Made by a program: the position numbers and the translations under genes
Part shown: positions 1 to 6,970 of the stretch, one piece after another
How positions within the stretch are numbered: position 1 is the first letter of the stretch
Layout of the letters: each line of letters opens with the position of its first letter
Notes under the pieces: model-generated
The model's input: only the letters and a program-made list of their open reading frames with translations
Databases searched by the model: none
What the model was told of the DNA's origin: nothing
From: Pseudomonadota bacterium
GTDB taxonomy: Bacteria; Pseudomonadota; Gammaproteobacteria; Acidithiobacillales; Acidithiobacillaceae
DNA length: 9,804 nucleotides
Direction: 5' to 3'
NCBI GenBank assembly: GCA_021827445.1
Contig: JAKAVW010000096.1
Span: 1 to 9,804 of the forward strand

Positions 1-2
1 GC

Positions 3-371
3 TGCAACGCCCTGCCGGCGGCTTTTCTGCCCTGGATCGCCAGCAATCTGGTCGGCGCGGGTGCACTGCTGGTTCCGCATCCTTTTTCCGATCCCGAGAG
101 CCTGCGTCGGCACATCGGCGAGACCCTGCTGCGCATCGAGCGCCTGACGGCTCCACGCACGGCACAACGGCACATCGCTCCGGAACCGAGGGGGACGGTC
201 AGGACGGGACCCTCCGCGGAGATCATGGCAGTGCCTGCCGAGATCTCCGTCCCGGCAACGACTGCACCGGAGTCCGCCGAAACGCAGATGCCGAGTCCGG
301 AGACCGAACCGGAATCTGCCCACGTCCTGACGGGCGGCGCCCGGGCGGACCCCCACGCACCCAAGCGATAG
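3..371 (+). CDS. 3' end of an unidentified gene, probably conjugation-related
   Basis: The reading frame is open from the left edge to the TAG at 369-371, giving the last 122 residues of a protein whose start lies outside the window. The visible part opens with a hydrophobic stretch (ALPAAFLPWIASNLVGAGAL), then a charged segment with SLRRHIGETLLRIERL. It ends in a proline-, threonine- and glutamate-rich tail of about 70 residues that looks disordered. The next gene begins 9 bases after the stop, so it belongs to the same operon as the downstream TraX-, DotM- and DotL-like genes. In IncI plasmids a DotA/TraY-type membrane protein lies near this position, and a hydrophobic end plus disordered tail would be compatible with that. 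No motif confirms it, so the identity stays open. Confidence 0.6.
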   Translation, partial: CNALPAAFLPWIASNLVGAGALLVPHPFSDPESLRRHIGETLLRIERLTAPRTAQRHIAPEPRGTVRTGPSAEIMAVPAEISVPATTAPESAETQMPSPETEPESAHVLTGGARADPHAPKR

Positions 372-380
372 GAATCCTCC

Positions 381-839
381 ATGGCTTTCTGGAAAAAGGC
401 GGGATATGTCGCCGGTGTCGCCTCGGGTATTCTGCCCGTGGTCTGGATGGGACGACTGACCTGGCGGGCGAGCCGGGCCATGGTTCCGCCCTTGCATCTG
501 GGCGATCTGCCGGGTGCGGGGGTTCCGGATGCCACCGAACAGGCGGCGGCGTGTTTCGCGCAGTCGGTGGTGGCCCAAAGGCTGACGCCCGCCGATCTCT
601 ACCGGGCCCAGCGCCGCGCCCAATGGCACATGCACCTCTCGGCTCTTGCGGCGGCAGCGATATTGGTTTACGGCGCACTCCATCCGGCCGCCTGGACCTT
701 CCTGCCTCTGTGTCTGGTGTCCTGGCTATACGGGCGCTACCAGAGTGCGTGCATCCTACGCCGGGAGCTGCCTTTGTTCCGATCCTGGCTGATCCGTCCA
801 TTCCGCCGTTGGTGGTGGTGGGGACCTGGCGGTGAATGA
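381..839 (+). CDS. Small inner-membrane protein of the conjugation operon, TraX-like (IncI type)
   Basis: This is a 152-residue protein starting at ATG 381 with AGGA seven to ten bases upstream. It has a basic N-terminus, a possible short hydrophobic segment at residues 8-23, a soluble stretch with the pattern LTPADLYRAQRRAQW (68-82), and two adjacent hydrophobic segments at about 86-101 and 103-118. A basic Trp/Arg-rich tail follows (FRSWLIRPFRRWWWWG, 133-148). The layout of a soluble part, a helical hairpin in the membrane and an arginine-rich 'fr.Wl' tail resembles small TraX proteins of IncI/Dot-Icm-like transfer systems. By position it could instead be the counterpart of the IncI entry-exclusion protein, which lies just before trbA. 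It overlaps the next gene by 8 bases. The assignment rests on architecture and context, not on a signature motif. Confidence 0.5.
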   Translation: MAFWKKAGYVAGVASGILPVVWMGRLTWRASRAMVPPLHLGDLPGAGVPDATEQAAACFAQSVVAQRLTPADLYRAQRRAQWHMHLSALAAAAILVYGALHPAAWTFLPLCLVSWLYGRYQSACILRRELPLFRSWLIRPFRRWWWWGPGGE

Positions 840-1941
840 CTACGGCGCGCAGGCCCAGGGCTCGGACCTTCCGGGTTTCGTCGTCGCCGGGATCGCGCTG
901 GCGATCCTCGCCGTGCTGGTCTGGCTGCTGGGCCACACCGCGCTGGTCAGTCTGTGGTTGTGGCTCAAATCGGGAGAAATAGCTGCAATCCGCTTTTTCG
1001 ACCTTTCGGATCATGCCCGCTTCCGGCATCTGGCCCACGCGCTGGCCATCGTCCGGGCAGACCATCTGCAGGCCCGCGTGCGCCTCGCGACGGTATCCAC
1101 GGTCAATCGGCGCATCGGCCGATATGTCGGCCCCGCCTGCGCGCTGCCCATACTGATCTTCGCGATCATCGTCTTTCGTGCGCGCCAGAAGCGCTTGCGG
1201 GGATTCACCACGGAAGAGGTGGTGGAAGCCATCCAGGCGCGCTACCCATGGGGGCGGTACTGGAATCTCGGCATCCACACCATGGACCCCCACAGCGAAC
1301 CCTTTGCGCTAGCCCTGCGGCCCTGGGATCTCGCCCGGCAACTGGACGCCGCCCGCTGGGAGCCGGAGGGTAGCGATCATCTTTGCCTGCGGCCAGAGCG
1401 TTTCGCGGCCTATTACACGGAGCAGCTGGGCAGCGACGAGCTGCGCCATCTGTATCCGGCGGTGACCGCGCTGGTGTATGCCATCCTCCCGCAGGTGACC
1501 GGCGATGGGAAAACCACCTATGCCCGCCTCGCGCATCTGACCAGACGGGCCACCGATGACCGCAAGGATCCCCTGCGCGGGGTGCGGGAGATGATGACGA
1601 AGGACATTCCCTGGGCGCCGACACCCGAGGAATCTGCTGCCTGGCGAGAGATCGCCGGGAATCACCATTACGCCCGCACCCAGGTCCTCGCGCTGGTGGC
1701 CCGGGCGCGCGCGAGCGGGCTGTTGCCGCCGGTCTGGATGCTCTGGCTCAAGGGGGTGGATCGCGATCTGTACTACGCCATCCAGAGTCTCGGCAACGGA
1801 GGCGGCATGGCCTTCGTCGAGGGCGCGGGGATTCTCGCCCACTACCGGGCAGAAAAGGCGGCGGGCAGGGCGCTGGTCACGCCGCAGATCGAGGACGCCG
1901 TAGCCGGTATCGAGGCAGCCCTGAAACAGGTGCGGGGATGA
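832..1941 (+). CDS. DotM/IcmP-like (IncI TrbA-like) component of the type IVB coupling complex
   Basis: This 369-residue inner-membrane protein matches the usual length and layout of DotM/IcmP and IncI TrbA. A transmembrane segment lies at about residues 15-36 and a second at about 99-117, with a short region between them. A large cytoplasmic domain follows, beginning TTEEVVEAIQARYPWGRYWN (126-145). In Legionella, DotM forms the coupling subcomplex with the ATPase DotL and presents substrates to the channel; in IncI plasmids TrbA is needed for transfer. The start is GTG at 832 inside the end of the previous gene, and the stop overlaps the ATG of the DotL-like gene as ATGA. DotM and DotL are therefore probably translationally coupled, as expected for partners. 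No ATG exists near the N-terminus, which supports the GTG. The family call comes from layout and from the adjacent DotL-like gene. Confidence 0.8.
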   Translation: MNDYGAQAQGSDLPGFVVAGIALAILAVLVWLLGHTALVSLWLWLKSGEIAAIRFFDLSDHARFRHLAHALAIVRADHLQARVRLATVSTVNRRIGRYVGPACALPILIFAIIVFRARQKRLRGFTTEEVVEAIQARYPWGRYWNLGIHTMDPHSEPFALALRPWDLARQLDAARWEPEGSDHLCLRPERFAAYYTEQLGSDELRHLYPAVTALVYAILPQVTGDGKTTYARLAHLTRRATDDRKDPLRGVREMMTKDIPWAPTPEESAAWREIAGNHHYARTQVLALVARARASGLLPPVWMLWLKGVDRDLYYAIQSLGNGGGMAFVEGAGILAHYRAEKAAGRALVTPQIEDAVAGIEAALKQVRG

Positions 1942-3989
1942 GCAGCGTCCCTTCCGTGGACACCCGCACCGTCAGTCAGGATACCCGGCCATTCGGCCAT
2001 CGCTTTCGCCAGTTCGCTCAGGATGCGGGATTCCTGAGCCTATTTATCCTCGCGGGCCTGTGCGCGATGCCGCCCCTTGATGCCTGGGCGGACCTGATCC
2101 TGCCGGTGGCTACCCTGTACTTTTTGATCCTCTTGCATACCGTCCGCCACAACGGCTGGCCGTTGCGCGCACCCTGTTTTGCGGGCACCTGGGACCCCAA
2201 GGATCTCGACGAGCGGGGACGTCCACAACCTGCCAATGGTATCTATCTCGCGGGTTTCGACCGGGAGACGGGCGCCGCCGTCTGGCTGAACAACGTGGAC
2301 CTGCGCGCCGATCTCTACATCCTGGGTGCGGTCGGCGGCGGCAAGACCGAAGCCCTGATGGCGGCGATCTTCAATGCCTGCCTGCTGGGCACGGGAGCGG
2401 CCACCGGCGACGGCAAGGGCGAGGTTGCCACCTGGGAACAGATCTACGGCATCCTGCGCCGTTTCGGGCGAGAGGACGACGTTTTTCTGCTCTCCTACGT
2501 CACTGGTGGGCGGGACATCTACGGCGCCATTCCCGAACGGCGCCTGTCCAATACCGACAATCCGCTGGCCCTCTGGGATTCGTCCTCGCTGTCAGAGCTC
2601 CTGATGCAGCTCCTGGACAAGGGTTCGGTGACGGATCCCTTCTGGATCGGGCGGGCGGAGAGCTACATCCGCGCTATCCTGCCGCCCTTGGTCTGGCGGC
2701 GGGATCAGGGTATCGAGGCGCTATCCCCAGCGGTGGTGCGGCGGCATCTCGAACTGGAGGCCCTGCAAAGCATGGCCCTAGATAAAACGATTCCTTTCCG
2801 TCTGCTGGATGGTGTCATGGCCTACCTGCGCGTACTGCCCGGCGGCTGGGATCCGGACAAACCGCCGCCGTCGGCGGATGCCCGCGATCCCCAGGCGGAA
2901 CAAGCCCCGAACCTGAGCCGGGGCGAGCAGCACGCCTATGTGACCATGCAGCTCACCAACGCCCTGGGTCTGCTGGCCGACAGTTACGGATATATCACCA
3001 ACACCCCTTATCCCGAGATCGACTGGTATGATGCCGTGGTCAACCGGCGTTTCGTGGTGGTGATTCTGCCCGCACTCGGCAAATCGGCGGATGGAGCCGC
3101 TGCCCTGGGGCGGATATTCACGGCCAACATCAAGGGTGTCATGGCCCGAGTGGCGGGCAGCCAGACCGAGCGCCGGGTGGGAGAAGCCGCCGAGCCCCTC
3201 ATCACCAAGGCGGATCATCCCTACTTCATCCTGCAGGACGAAAAGCCCGCCTATGTGGTGGACGGTGAGGACGTCATCTATCAGGAAGCCCGCAGTCTCG
3301 GCTTCGCGCTCTTCATCCTGGCCCAGTCCCATCAGCACCTGCTCAACAAGAACAAGACCGTGGCCGACGCCATCGCCGGATCCGCCACCCGGTCGAAGAT
3401 GTTCCTGGGGGTGGAAGACATCGAGACCATGGAGCTCGCGCGCAAACTCACCGGCGAGGTCTGGCGAGCGGTGCCGGCCTCCTATAACCAGGCATCCGCA
3501 AGTATTCCAGCTGCGGATACCCGCCTGCAGCTGCAGAAGGATTCCTGGCTCGATCCCCTGGACCTCAAGGTGCAGCATCGGGGACAGGGCTTACTCGTGA
3601 ATACCGTGCCGACCAGCCGCGGAGAAACCCAGCGTGCGGTTTGGATTCAGGGGCTGTATGTGCCGCCGGTCACGGTCAAGGCGATCCATCAGAACCATCT
3701 CCAGCCGCTGCTGAAGCCCCTACGGGATGACACCGCCCAGGAGTTCCAGGATGTGGGCAAAGAGGGCGCGGCGGCACAACCACGCTACGCAGAGGACTTG
3801 GCCGCGCGGTTCGGCGAGGGCATGATGCAGGCCCGGGCGGTTTGTGAGCAGATGGGGCTGGACGACGACGCTCTGGAACAGCACGATTGCTTGCAGGAGA
3901 CGGTGGAGCGCGTCATCATCGCAACAGTGCAAGATGCCCCCTGTCTCATGGATGCGGAGGGGAGGAAGCTCTTCGAGGATCTGCAGTAG
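1938..3989 (+). CDS. DotL/IcmO-like (IncI TrbC-like) type IV coupling ATPase
   Basis: This 683-residue protein has two N-terminal hydrophobic segments (about 32-48 and 52-68). An ATPase domain follows with Walker A GAVGGGKT at 130-137 and a Walker-B-like strand FILQDEKPAY (430-439). The motif ARSLGFALFILAQS (451-464) is characteristic of coupling proteins that bring DNA-protein substrates to the secretion channel. An NPL motif after the P-loop (208-210) also fits. Legionella DotL and IncI TrbC are longer, at roughly 760-780 residues; DotL's extra C-terminal part binds the IcmS/IcmW adaptors. The shorter tail here suggests a conjugation role rather than effector export, which is inference. The start overlaps the DotM-like gene by 4 bases. 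In IncI plasmids the relaxase genes follow trbC, but here the GC-rich block ends at this stop codon. Confidence 0.88.
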   Translation: MSSVPSVDTRTVSQDTRPFGHRFRQFAQDAGFLSLFILAGLCAMPPLDAWADLILPVATLYFLILLHTVRHNGWPLRAPCFAGTWDPKDLDERGRPQPANGIYLAGFDRETGAAVWLNNVDLRADLYILGAVGGGKTEALMAAIFNACLLGTGAATGDGKGEVATWEQIYGILRRFGREDDVFLLSYVTGGRDIYGAIPERRLSNTDNPLALWDSSSLSELLMQLLDKGSVTDPFWIGRAESYIRAILPPLVWRRDQGIEALSPAVVRRHLELEALQSMALDKTIPFRLLDGVMAYLRVLPGGWDPDKPPPSADARDPQAEQAPNLSRGEQHAYVTMQLTNALGLLADSYGYITNTPYPEIDWYDAVVNRRFVVVILPALGKSADGAAALGRIFTANIKGVMARVAGSQTERRVGEAAEPLITKADHPYFILQDEKPAYVVDGEDVIYQEARSLGFALFILAQSHQHLLNKNKTVADAIAGSATRSKMFLGVEDIETMELARKLTGEVWRAVPASYNQASASIPAADTRLQLQKDSWLDPLDLKVQHRGQGLLVNTVPTSRGETQRAVWIQGLYVPPVTVKAIHQNHLQPLLKPLRDDTAQEFQDVGKEGAAAQPRYAEDLAARFGEGMMQARAVCEQMGLDDDALEQHDCLQETVERVIIATVQDAPCLMDAEGRKLFEDLQ

Positions 3990-3997
3990 CGAGGAAG

Positions 3998-4015
3998 TGT
4001 TTCCATACAGAAACA
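3998..4015 (+). terminator. Weak hairpin after the coupling-protein gene
   Basis: TGTTTC (3998-4003) pairs with GAAACA (4010-4015) around a six-base loop, starting 9 bases after the stop of the DotL-like gene. The stem is AT-rich and has no U-run behind it, so it is at best a weak or factor-assisted terminator, or an RNA 3'-end structure. Confidence 0.25.
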
Positions 4016-4191
4016 AAGGGAAACAGCGCCGTCTGATGGCTGGTCAAGACTGGAAGCGGACGTTGGGTTGCGGGATACGATTGCCTTCAGCGCCACTTTT
4101 GCAATATCTCGGAGCAAACCGCCAAGCCGGTACCCTCCGAAGAGGTTGTTGGCATTGTATAGAAAAGGTTTTTCGCTCCAACAAAGACGGG

Positions 4192-4209
4192 GCACAATGA
4201 TGCACAATG
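4192..4209 (+). repeat. Tandem octamer GCACAATG x2 upstream of the first GIY-YIG gene
   Basis: GCACAATG occurs at 4192-4199 and 4202-4209, a 10-base period or about one helical turn. A partial inverted copy (CATTG) lies at 4153-4157. The pair is about 40 bases before the ATG of the GIY-YIG gene, where same-face half-sites for a regulator would be plausible. The function is inferred only from spacing. Confidence 0.3.
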
Positions 4210-4249
4210 TCTTGTAATCAATATCAAGTCATCCAATGGATGGCGCCGC

Positions 4250-4744
4250 ATGGGGTTTTCTATGTCCATAATCAGAAGTTACGGCCTTCATTGGCATACA
4301 GACCGCGTATTTTGGGGCAGACCAAATGATCGAGGTACGTTACTTGGGGCTGCTAGCAGAAGCACTCGCGCAAGATCAGTAGACTTTCGAGATCAACGAG
4401 GTATCTATGCTCTATATGCTGATTATGACCTGATCTATATTGGTCAAACTGGGGCAGGGGATCAGAGGCTATTCAATCGCCTCAAGTCACACCGTATAGA
4501 CCACTTGTCGGAGCGTTGGAATCGATTTTCATGGTTCGGGACGCAATGGGTAATTCAGACTGGGGAGCTTTCAATGGACACTCAAGCAGTTCATGACTCG
4601 ACCGAAGTCGCTCTCAATGTTCTTGAGGCAATAACCATTGCTATTTCCGAGCCACGATTAAACTTACAACGTGGACGATGGGGAGATGCTCAACAGTATT
4701 TTCAGTGGTGGTTAGGTGCTGGAGATGAAGAATCGGAGGAGTGA
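4250..4744 (+). CDS. GIY-YIG family nuclease, single-domain copy
   Basis: This 164-residue protein carries a GIY-YIG endonuclease core: GIY at 51-53 and YIG at 63-65. Candidate catalytic Arg77, His81, metal-binding Glu126 and Asn138 are all in the expected order. It shares two unusual blocks with the next gene: an N-terminal IRSYGLHWHTDRVFW (8-22) and RWNRFSWFG (89-97). The spacings from YIG to Arg77 and from Glu126 to Asn138 match the neighbour exactly, so the two are paralogues. This copy has only the catalytic part, with no DNA-binding domain in front. The start could be ATG 4250 or ATG 4262. The latter aligns better with the conserved block in the neighbour, and neither has a strong ribosome site. 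The family cuts DNA in repair, homing and restriction. A restriction-like role is inferred from the neighbour. Confidence 0.82.
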   Translation: MGFSMSIIRSYGLHWHTDRVFWGRPNDRGTLLGAASRSTRARSVDFRDQRGIYALYADYDLIYIGQTGAGDQRLFNRLKSHRIDHLSERWNRFSWFGTQWVIQTGELSMDTQAVHDSTEVALNVLEAITIAISEPRLNLQRGRWGDAQQYFQWWLGAGDEESEE

Positions 4745-4748
4745 TAAG

Positions 4749-4901
4749 GTGATCAATAAATTTTCCGCACAGTATTTGGCGACATTCGGTTTTTTGGATA
4801 TGAAAACCATCCATTCCATTAAATGCAGAGCATTTATGTCATTTCGTGCGGTTCTGAACTTTGCACATCAAAATTGGAATAATGCTGTTAATTTTCTCTG
4901 A
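4749..4901 (+). CDS. Possible small ORF between the two GIY-YIG genes
   Basis: A GTG at 4749 opens a 50-codon frame ending at TGA 4899-4901. It is preceded by a very strong Shine-Dalgarno sequence, GGAGGAG at 4735-4741, with a seven-base spacer. That site overlaps the end of the upstream nuclease gene, so translation could be coupled. The product would be a basic, aromatic-rich peptide with no recognised domain. The evidence is only the ribosome site and the open frame; the site may be coincidental. Confidence 0.2.
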   Translation: MINKFSAQYLATFGFLDMKTIHSIKCRAFMSFRAVLNFAHQNWNNAVNFL

Positions 4902-4916
4902 TCCAGGATACCTCTC

Positions 4917-5747
4917 ATGTCCATGTCATGGCGCGAAGCAATAGAAAAGGTGTTAACTGAAGAGGGTCGGCCGCTGCATTACTCAGAAATCTCTGAACTT
5001 ATCTTATCGAGAGGCTACTACAAGACCGACGGTGCCACCCCTGACGCTACGGTCAATGCCCAAATCTCAGCTTCAATCAAGCATGAAAAAGAGAAATCAC
5101 CATTTTTGAGAGTGAGTCGAAGCACATACACGCTGCGTAAGGGCGTGGGCCGAGCCAGTGTATCATCACTACCGGCAGGTGATCTCCCACAAGCAACACC
5201 TAACATTCTGAAAGAAGCGCAGAACGCTAATGTCGAGGATGATCCTGATGAATCTGTAATCCGTTGCCTCGGCATGTATTGGCAACGTGACCTTGTCGTT
5301 TGGAAGGCCGACCCAAAAATTTATGGGAAACAGCAAGCGCTTTCAAAGCCAGTTGATTTTGGATGTCAGCGAGGTATTTATATTCTCTACGACCATCACA
5401 CTGTGGTATATGTCGGTCGGTCGGTAGATAGGCCAATTGGAAAGCGCCTATACGAGCATACAATCGATAGACTTGGTAGTCGGTGGAATAGATTTTCTTG
5501 GTTTGGCCTGCTAAACGTCACGGATGAAGGCGGGCTTGTAGATGTGCCCATAAAGGTCACGCTACCATCGCTCATTGCGACGCTTGAAGCCTTACTAATT
5601 GAAGCGCTTGAACCACCCCAAAACCGCAAGCGTGGAGATGATTTTTCAGTCATGGAATATATCCAGGACATTGACCCAGAAATTAAGGAGCGGGAGTTGC
5701 AGAACACACTTCGGGCCATTGAACAGCGGCTTCGGGCTCAATCCTAA
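4917..5747 (+). CDS. HARE-HTH / GIY-YIG nuclease fusion
   Basis: This 276-residue protein has two domains. Residues 1-77 look like a HARE-HTH winged helix: WREAIEKVLTEEGRPLHYSE, then ELILSRGYY, then TVNAQISASIKHE, then the PFLRVSRSTYTLR wing. That domain is known from restriction endonucleases, RNA polymerase delta and ASXL proteins and has been proposed to sense modified DNA. After a linker (about 78-110) comes a GIY-YIG domain with GIY 153-155, YVG 165-167, Arg177, His181, Glu224 and Asn236, all intact. RWNRFSWFG (189-197) and the preceding IRCLGMYWQRDLVVW block (115-129) mark it as a paralogue of the gene before it. A charged helix closes the protein. AGGA lies about eight bases before ATG 4917; ATG 4923 is a second choice. 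The likely role is a DNA-targeted endonuclease, perhaps restriction-like, with the HARE-HTH giving target choice. No methyltransferase is adjacent. Confidence 0.85.
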   Translation: MSMSWREAIEKVLTEEGRPLHYSEISELILSRGYYKTDGATPDATVNAQISASIKHEKEKSPFLRVSRSTYTLRKGVGRASVSSLPAGDLPQATPNILKEAQNANVEDDPDESVIRCLGMYWQRDLVVWKADPKIYGKQQALSKPVDFGCQRGIYILYDHHTVVYVGRSVDRPIGKRLYEHTIDRLGSRWNRFSWFGLLNVTDEGGLVDVPIKVTLPSLIATLEALLIEALEPPQNRKRGDDFSVMEYIQDIDPEIKERELQNTLRAIEQRLRAQS

Positions 5748-5815
5748 ATGAAAAAATGCATTCAGATACCATCTCCATACAATAGAAGGTTTCCTGACCA
5801 TCTGATTTCTGGACG

Positions 5816-5842
5816 CTTTCTGGGCCTTTGCCGCCCGAAAAG
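5816..5842. terminator. Imperfect hairpin in a convergent gap
   Basis: Bases 5816-5825 pair with 5833-5842 (CTTTCTGGGC with GCCCGAAAAG) around the loop CTTTGCC, with one mismatch and one G-T pair. It sits between the plus-strand nuclease gene and the minus-strand UPF0149-like gene, where a two-way terminator would be useful. Neither side has a U-run, so the call is weak. Confidence 0.25.
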
Positions 5843-5909
5843 TGTCCATCAACCCATTCAGCTATCAAAGCCAGCAAAACCGGGCAGGCTGTCGTGGGTT
5901 ATCGCGCCG

Positions 5910-6569
5910 TTAATGTCTTGTCTGTGAGAAACCTTCCATCGTCGATCCGGTCTGCATCCGGCGCATCCGGACGGACTCCGTAATCACCTTCTGAATGCTT
6001 TTCTCTGCAATGTTGGTTAAATTCGTGAAGTTACGCAGTAGGTCCCTTAGCTGTTGGTCTTGGTTCGAAGCATCCTCTCTCTCCAGCAGTGGAATGGACG
6101 CCGCCAAAAGACTGCGTGCCTCGCCTATAGCTTCCAATGCCTCATGAGCCGCTTTGCTGCTCATGACAGACTCCTGATCGCCGAAAAACCCTTCCCAGAA
6201 ACCTTCCAATTCTTCCATCCGGGTTCTGACCAGGACCAGCAGGTCTGCAGCGGTCGGCTGCCAGGATCTGCGACTCAGGCGAAAAGGATCGCGCGCACTC
6301 TGATGGTCTGCCAGTCGGTTCCAGAGCCCCATGAACAACGTATCCATGAGTTCCTTTAATGCTTCCATGTCGGCAAACTCTGGCAGCGTCCCTCCCCAGA
6401 TGCGCCGGAGCACATCGATGGGACTAACCTGAACTGGCGCGGCGATGTTTCCCATGAGTATCGCTCGCACCTGATGATAGGGCATCGGACAACCATGTTT
6501 CTGCAACAAGGACTGAATCTGATCGCGGTCCATAGATGTTTTTTTCGGTTTCATCTTATTGCCCACCAT
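5910..6569 (-). CDS. UPF0149/YecA-like protein of unknown function
   Basis: This protein has about 219 residues. From residue 30 the pattern PYHQVRAILMGNIAAPVQVSP, then WGGTLPEFADMEALKELMDT and LWNRLADH (82-89), follows the helical UPF0149/YecA arrangement. In that family a short helix leads to a Pro-Ser site, then an aspartate/glutamate segment and a 'LWN.la' helix. LEGFWEGFFGD (121-131) matches the family's W..GF..G segment. No C-terminal SEC-C metal motif is present; the tail is instead a charged, probably helical extension. AGGAG lies just before a TTG-ATG-GTG run. ATG 6569 is taken as the start, although GTG 6566 has better spacing (six bases) and TTG 6572 is also in frame. The molecular role of the family is not established. 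It has no obvious partner here and faces the nuclease pair. Confidence 0.6.
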   Translation of the reverse strand: MVGNKMKPKKTSMDRDQIQSLLQKHGCPMPYHQVRAILMGNIAAPVQVSPIDVLRRIWGGTLPEFADMEALKELMDTLFMGLWNRLADHQSARDPFRLSRRSWQPTAADLLVLVRTRMEELEGFWEGFFGDQESVMSSKAAHEALEAIGEARSLLAASIPLLEREDASNQDQQLRDLLRNFTNLTNIAEKSIQKVITESVRMRRMQTGSTMEGFSQTRH

Positions 6570-6576
6570 CAACTCC

Positions 6577-6590
6577 TATCTTTCAAGATA
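6577..6590. promoter_or_regulatory. Palindrome against the ribosome site of the UPF0149-like gene
   Basis: TATCTT-TC-AAGATA is a 14-base inverted repeat ending directly at the AGGAG ribosome site of the minus-strand gene. It could be a repressor operator or a small hairpin affecting translation. No promoter with good -35 and -10 boxes could be assigned beside it. Confidence 0.35.
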
Positions 6591-6970
6591 TATCTGCAAT
6601 GTGAAGCCAAAGATGCGCCCCCCACAAGGTATCGCAAAACCGACCGTTTTCGAGAGGCTTCAAATGATGATCATTGTCGCACAGTAAATCAATGGGTTGC
6701 AATTATCGAAAATTATTCTCAGTAGGCAGCCACGGTTTCCAGTCATGGTGACGAGTTTTGAGAACACGATGGTCTAGCCGCTGGACGACTGCTTCCGCTG
6801 CCCTGCCGCCGTTGAGCCCTGATAGTCGGCAGCAGACTGTAAGCGGCCATCTACAGCCGATGATCAGTTGTCAGCTGGCGACGATTATCCTGTTTTCACT
6901 ATGCCGTTGCTATGGTGCGTATTGCAGACGTCGGGAGCGAGATAGCAGCCACAAGGCGGTCGGAAAACTG
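6591..6970. other. Gene-poor gap of about 380 bases
   Basis: No supported gene is present. The left part is AT-rich upstream sequence of the UPF0149-like gene and contains the odd palindrome AATGAT-G-ATCATT at 6663-6675, about 95 bases before the start. The right part, from about 6725, is GC-richer and carries a GTAAGCGGCC motif (6839-6848) related to sequences in two other gaps. A 78-codon plus-strand frame at 6758-6994 has no convincing ribosome site and runs into the end of the RusA-like gene, so it is not called. Confidence 0.5.

Larger units (their letters stand above)
3990..4249. other. Gap between conjugation operon and GIY-YIG pair
   Basis: These 260 bases separate the GC-rich transfer genes from the AT-richer cargo. 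They contain an imperfect hairpin just after the coupling-protein stop, a copy of the AAGCGGACGTT motif at 4054-4064, and a tandem octamer repeat near 4200. Open frames cross it on both strands, but none has a ribosome site or recognisable domain. No relaxase gene or nick-site-like sequence was recognised. Confidence 0.5.

Noticed and set aside
223..1293. A 356-codon minus-strand frame at the left end
   Set aside because: It is opposite the TraX- and DotM-like genes in GC-rich DNA, has a proline/arginine-rich product without domains, and the plus-strand genes have clear context and overlaps.
2778..3578. A 266-codon minus-strand frame
   Set aside because: It lies entirely opposite the ATPase gene, whose Walker and ARSLGF motifs show which strand is coding.
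3785..4269. Minus-strand frames crossing the gap after the coupling gene
   Set aside because: They have no ribosome site or known domain, and partly oppose the ATPase gene; treated as chance frames or a decayed relic.
5646..5877. Short minus-strand frames downstream of the UPF0149-like gene
   Set aside because: They overlap the HARE-HTH/GIY-YIG gene end in the wrong strand and have no ribosome site or domain.
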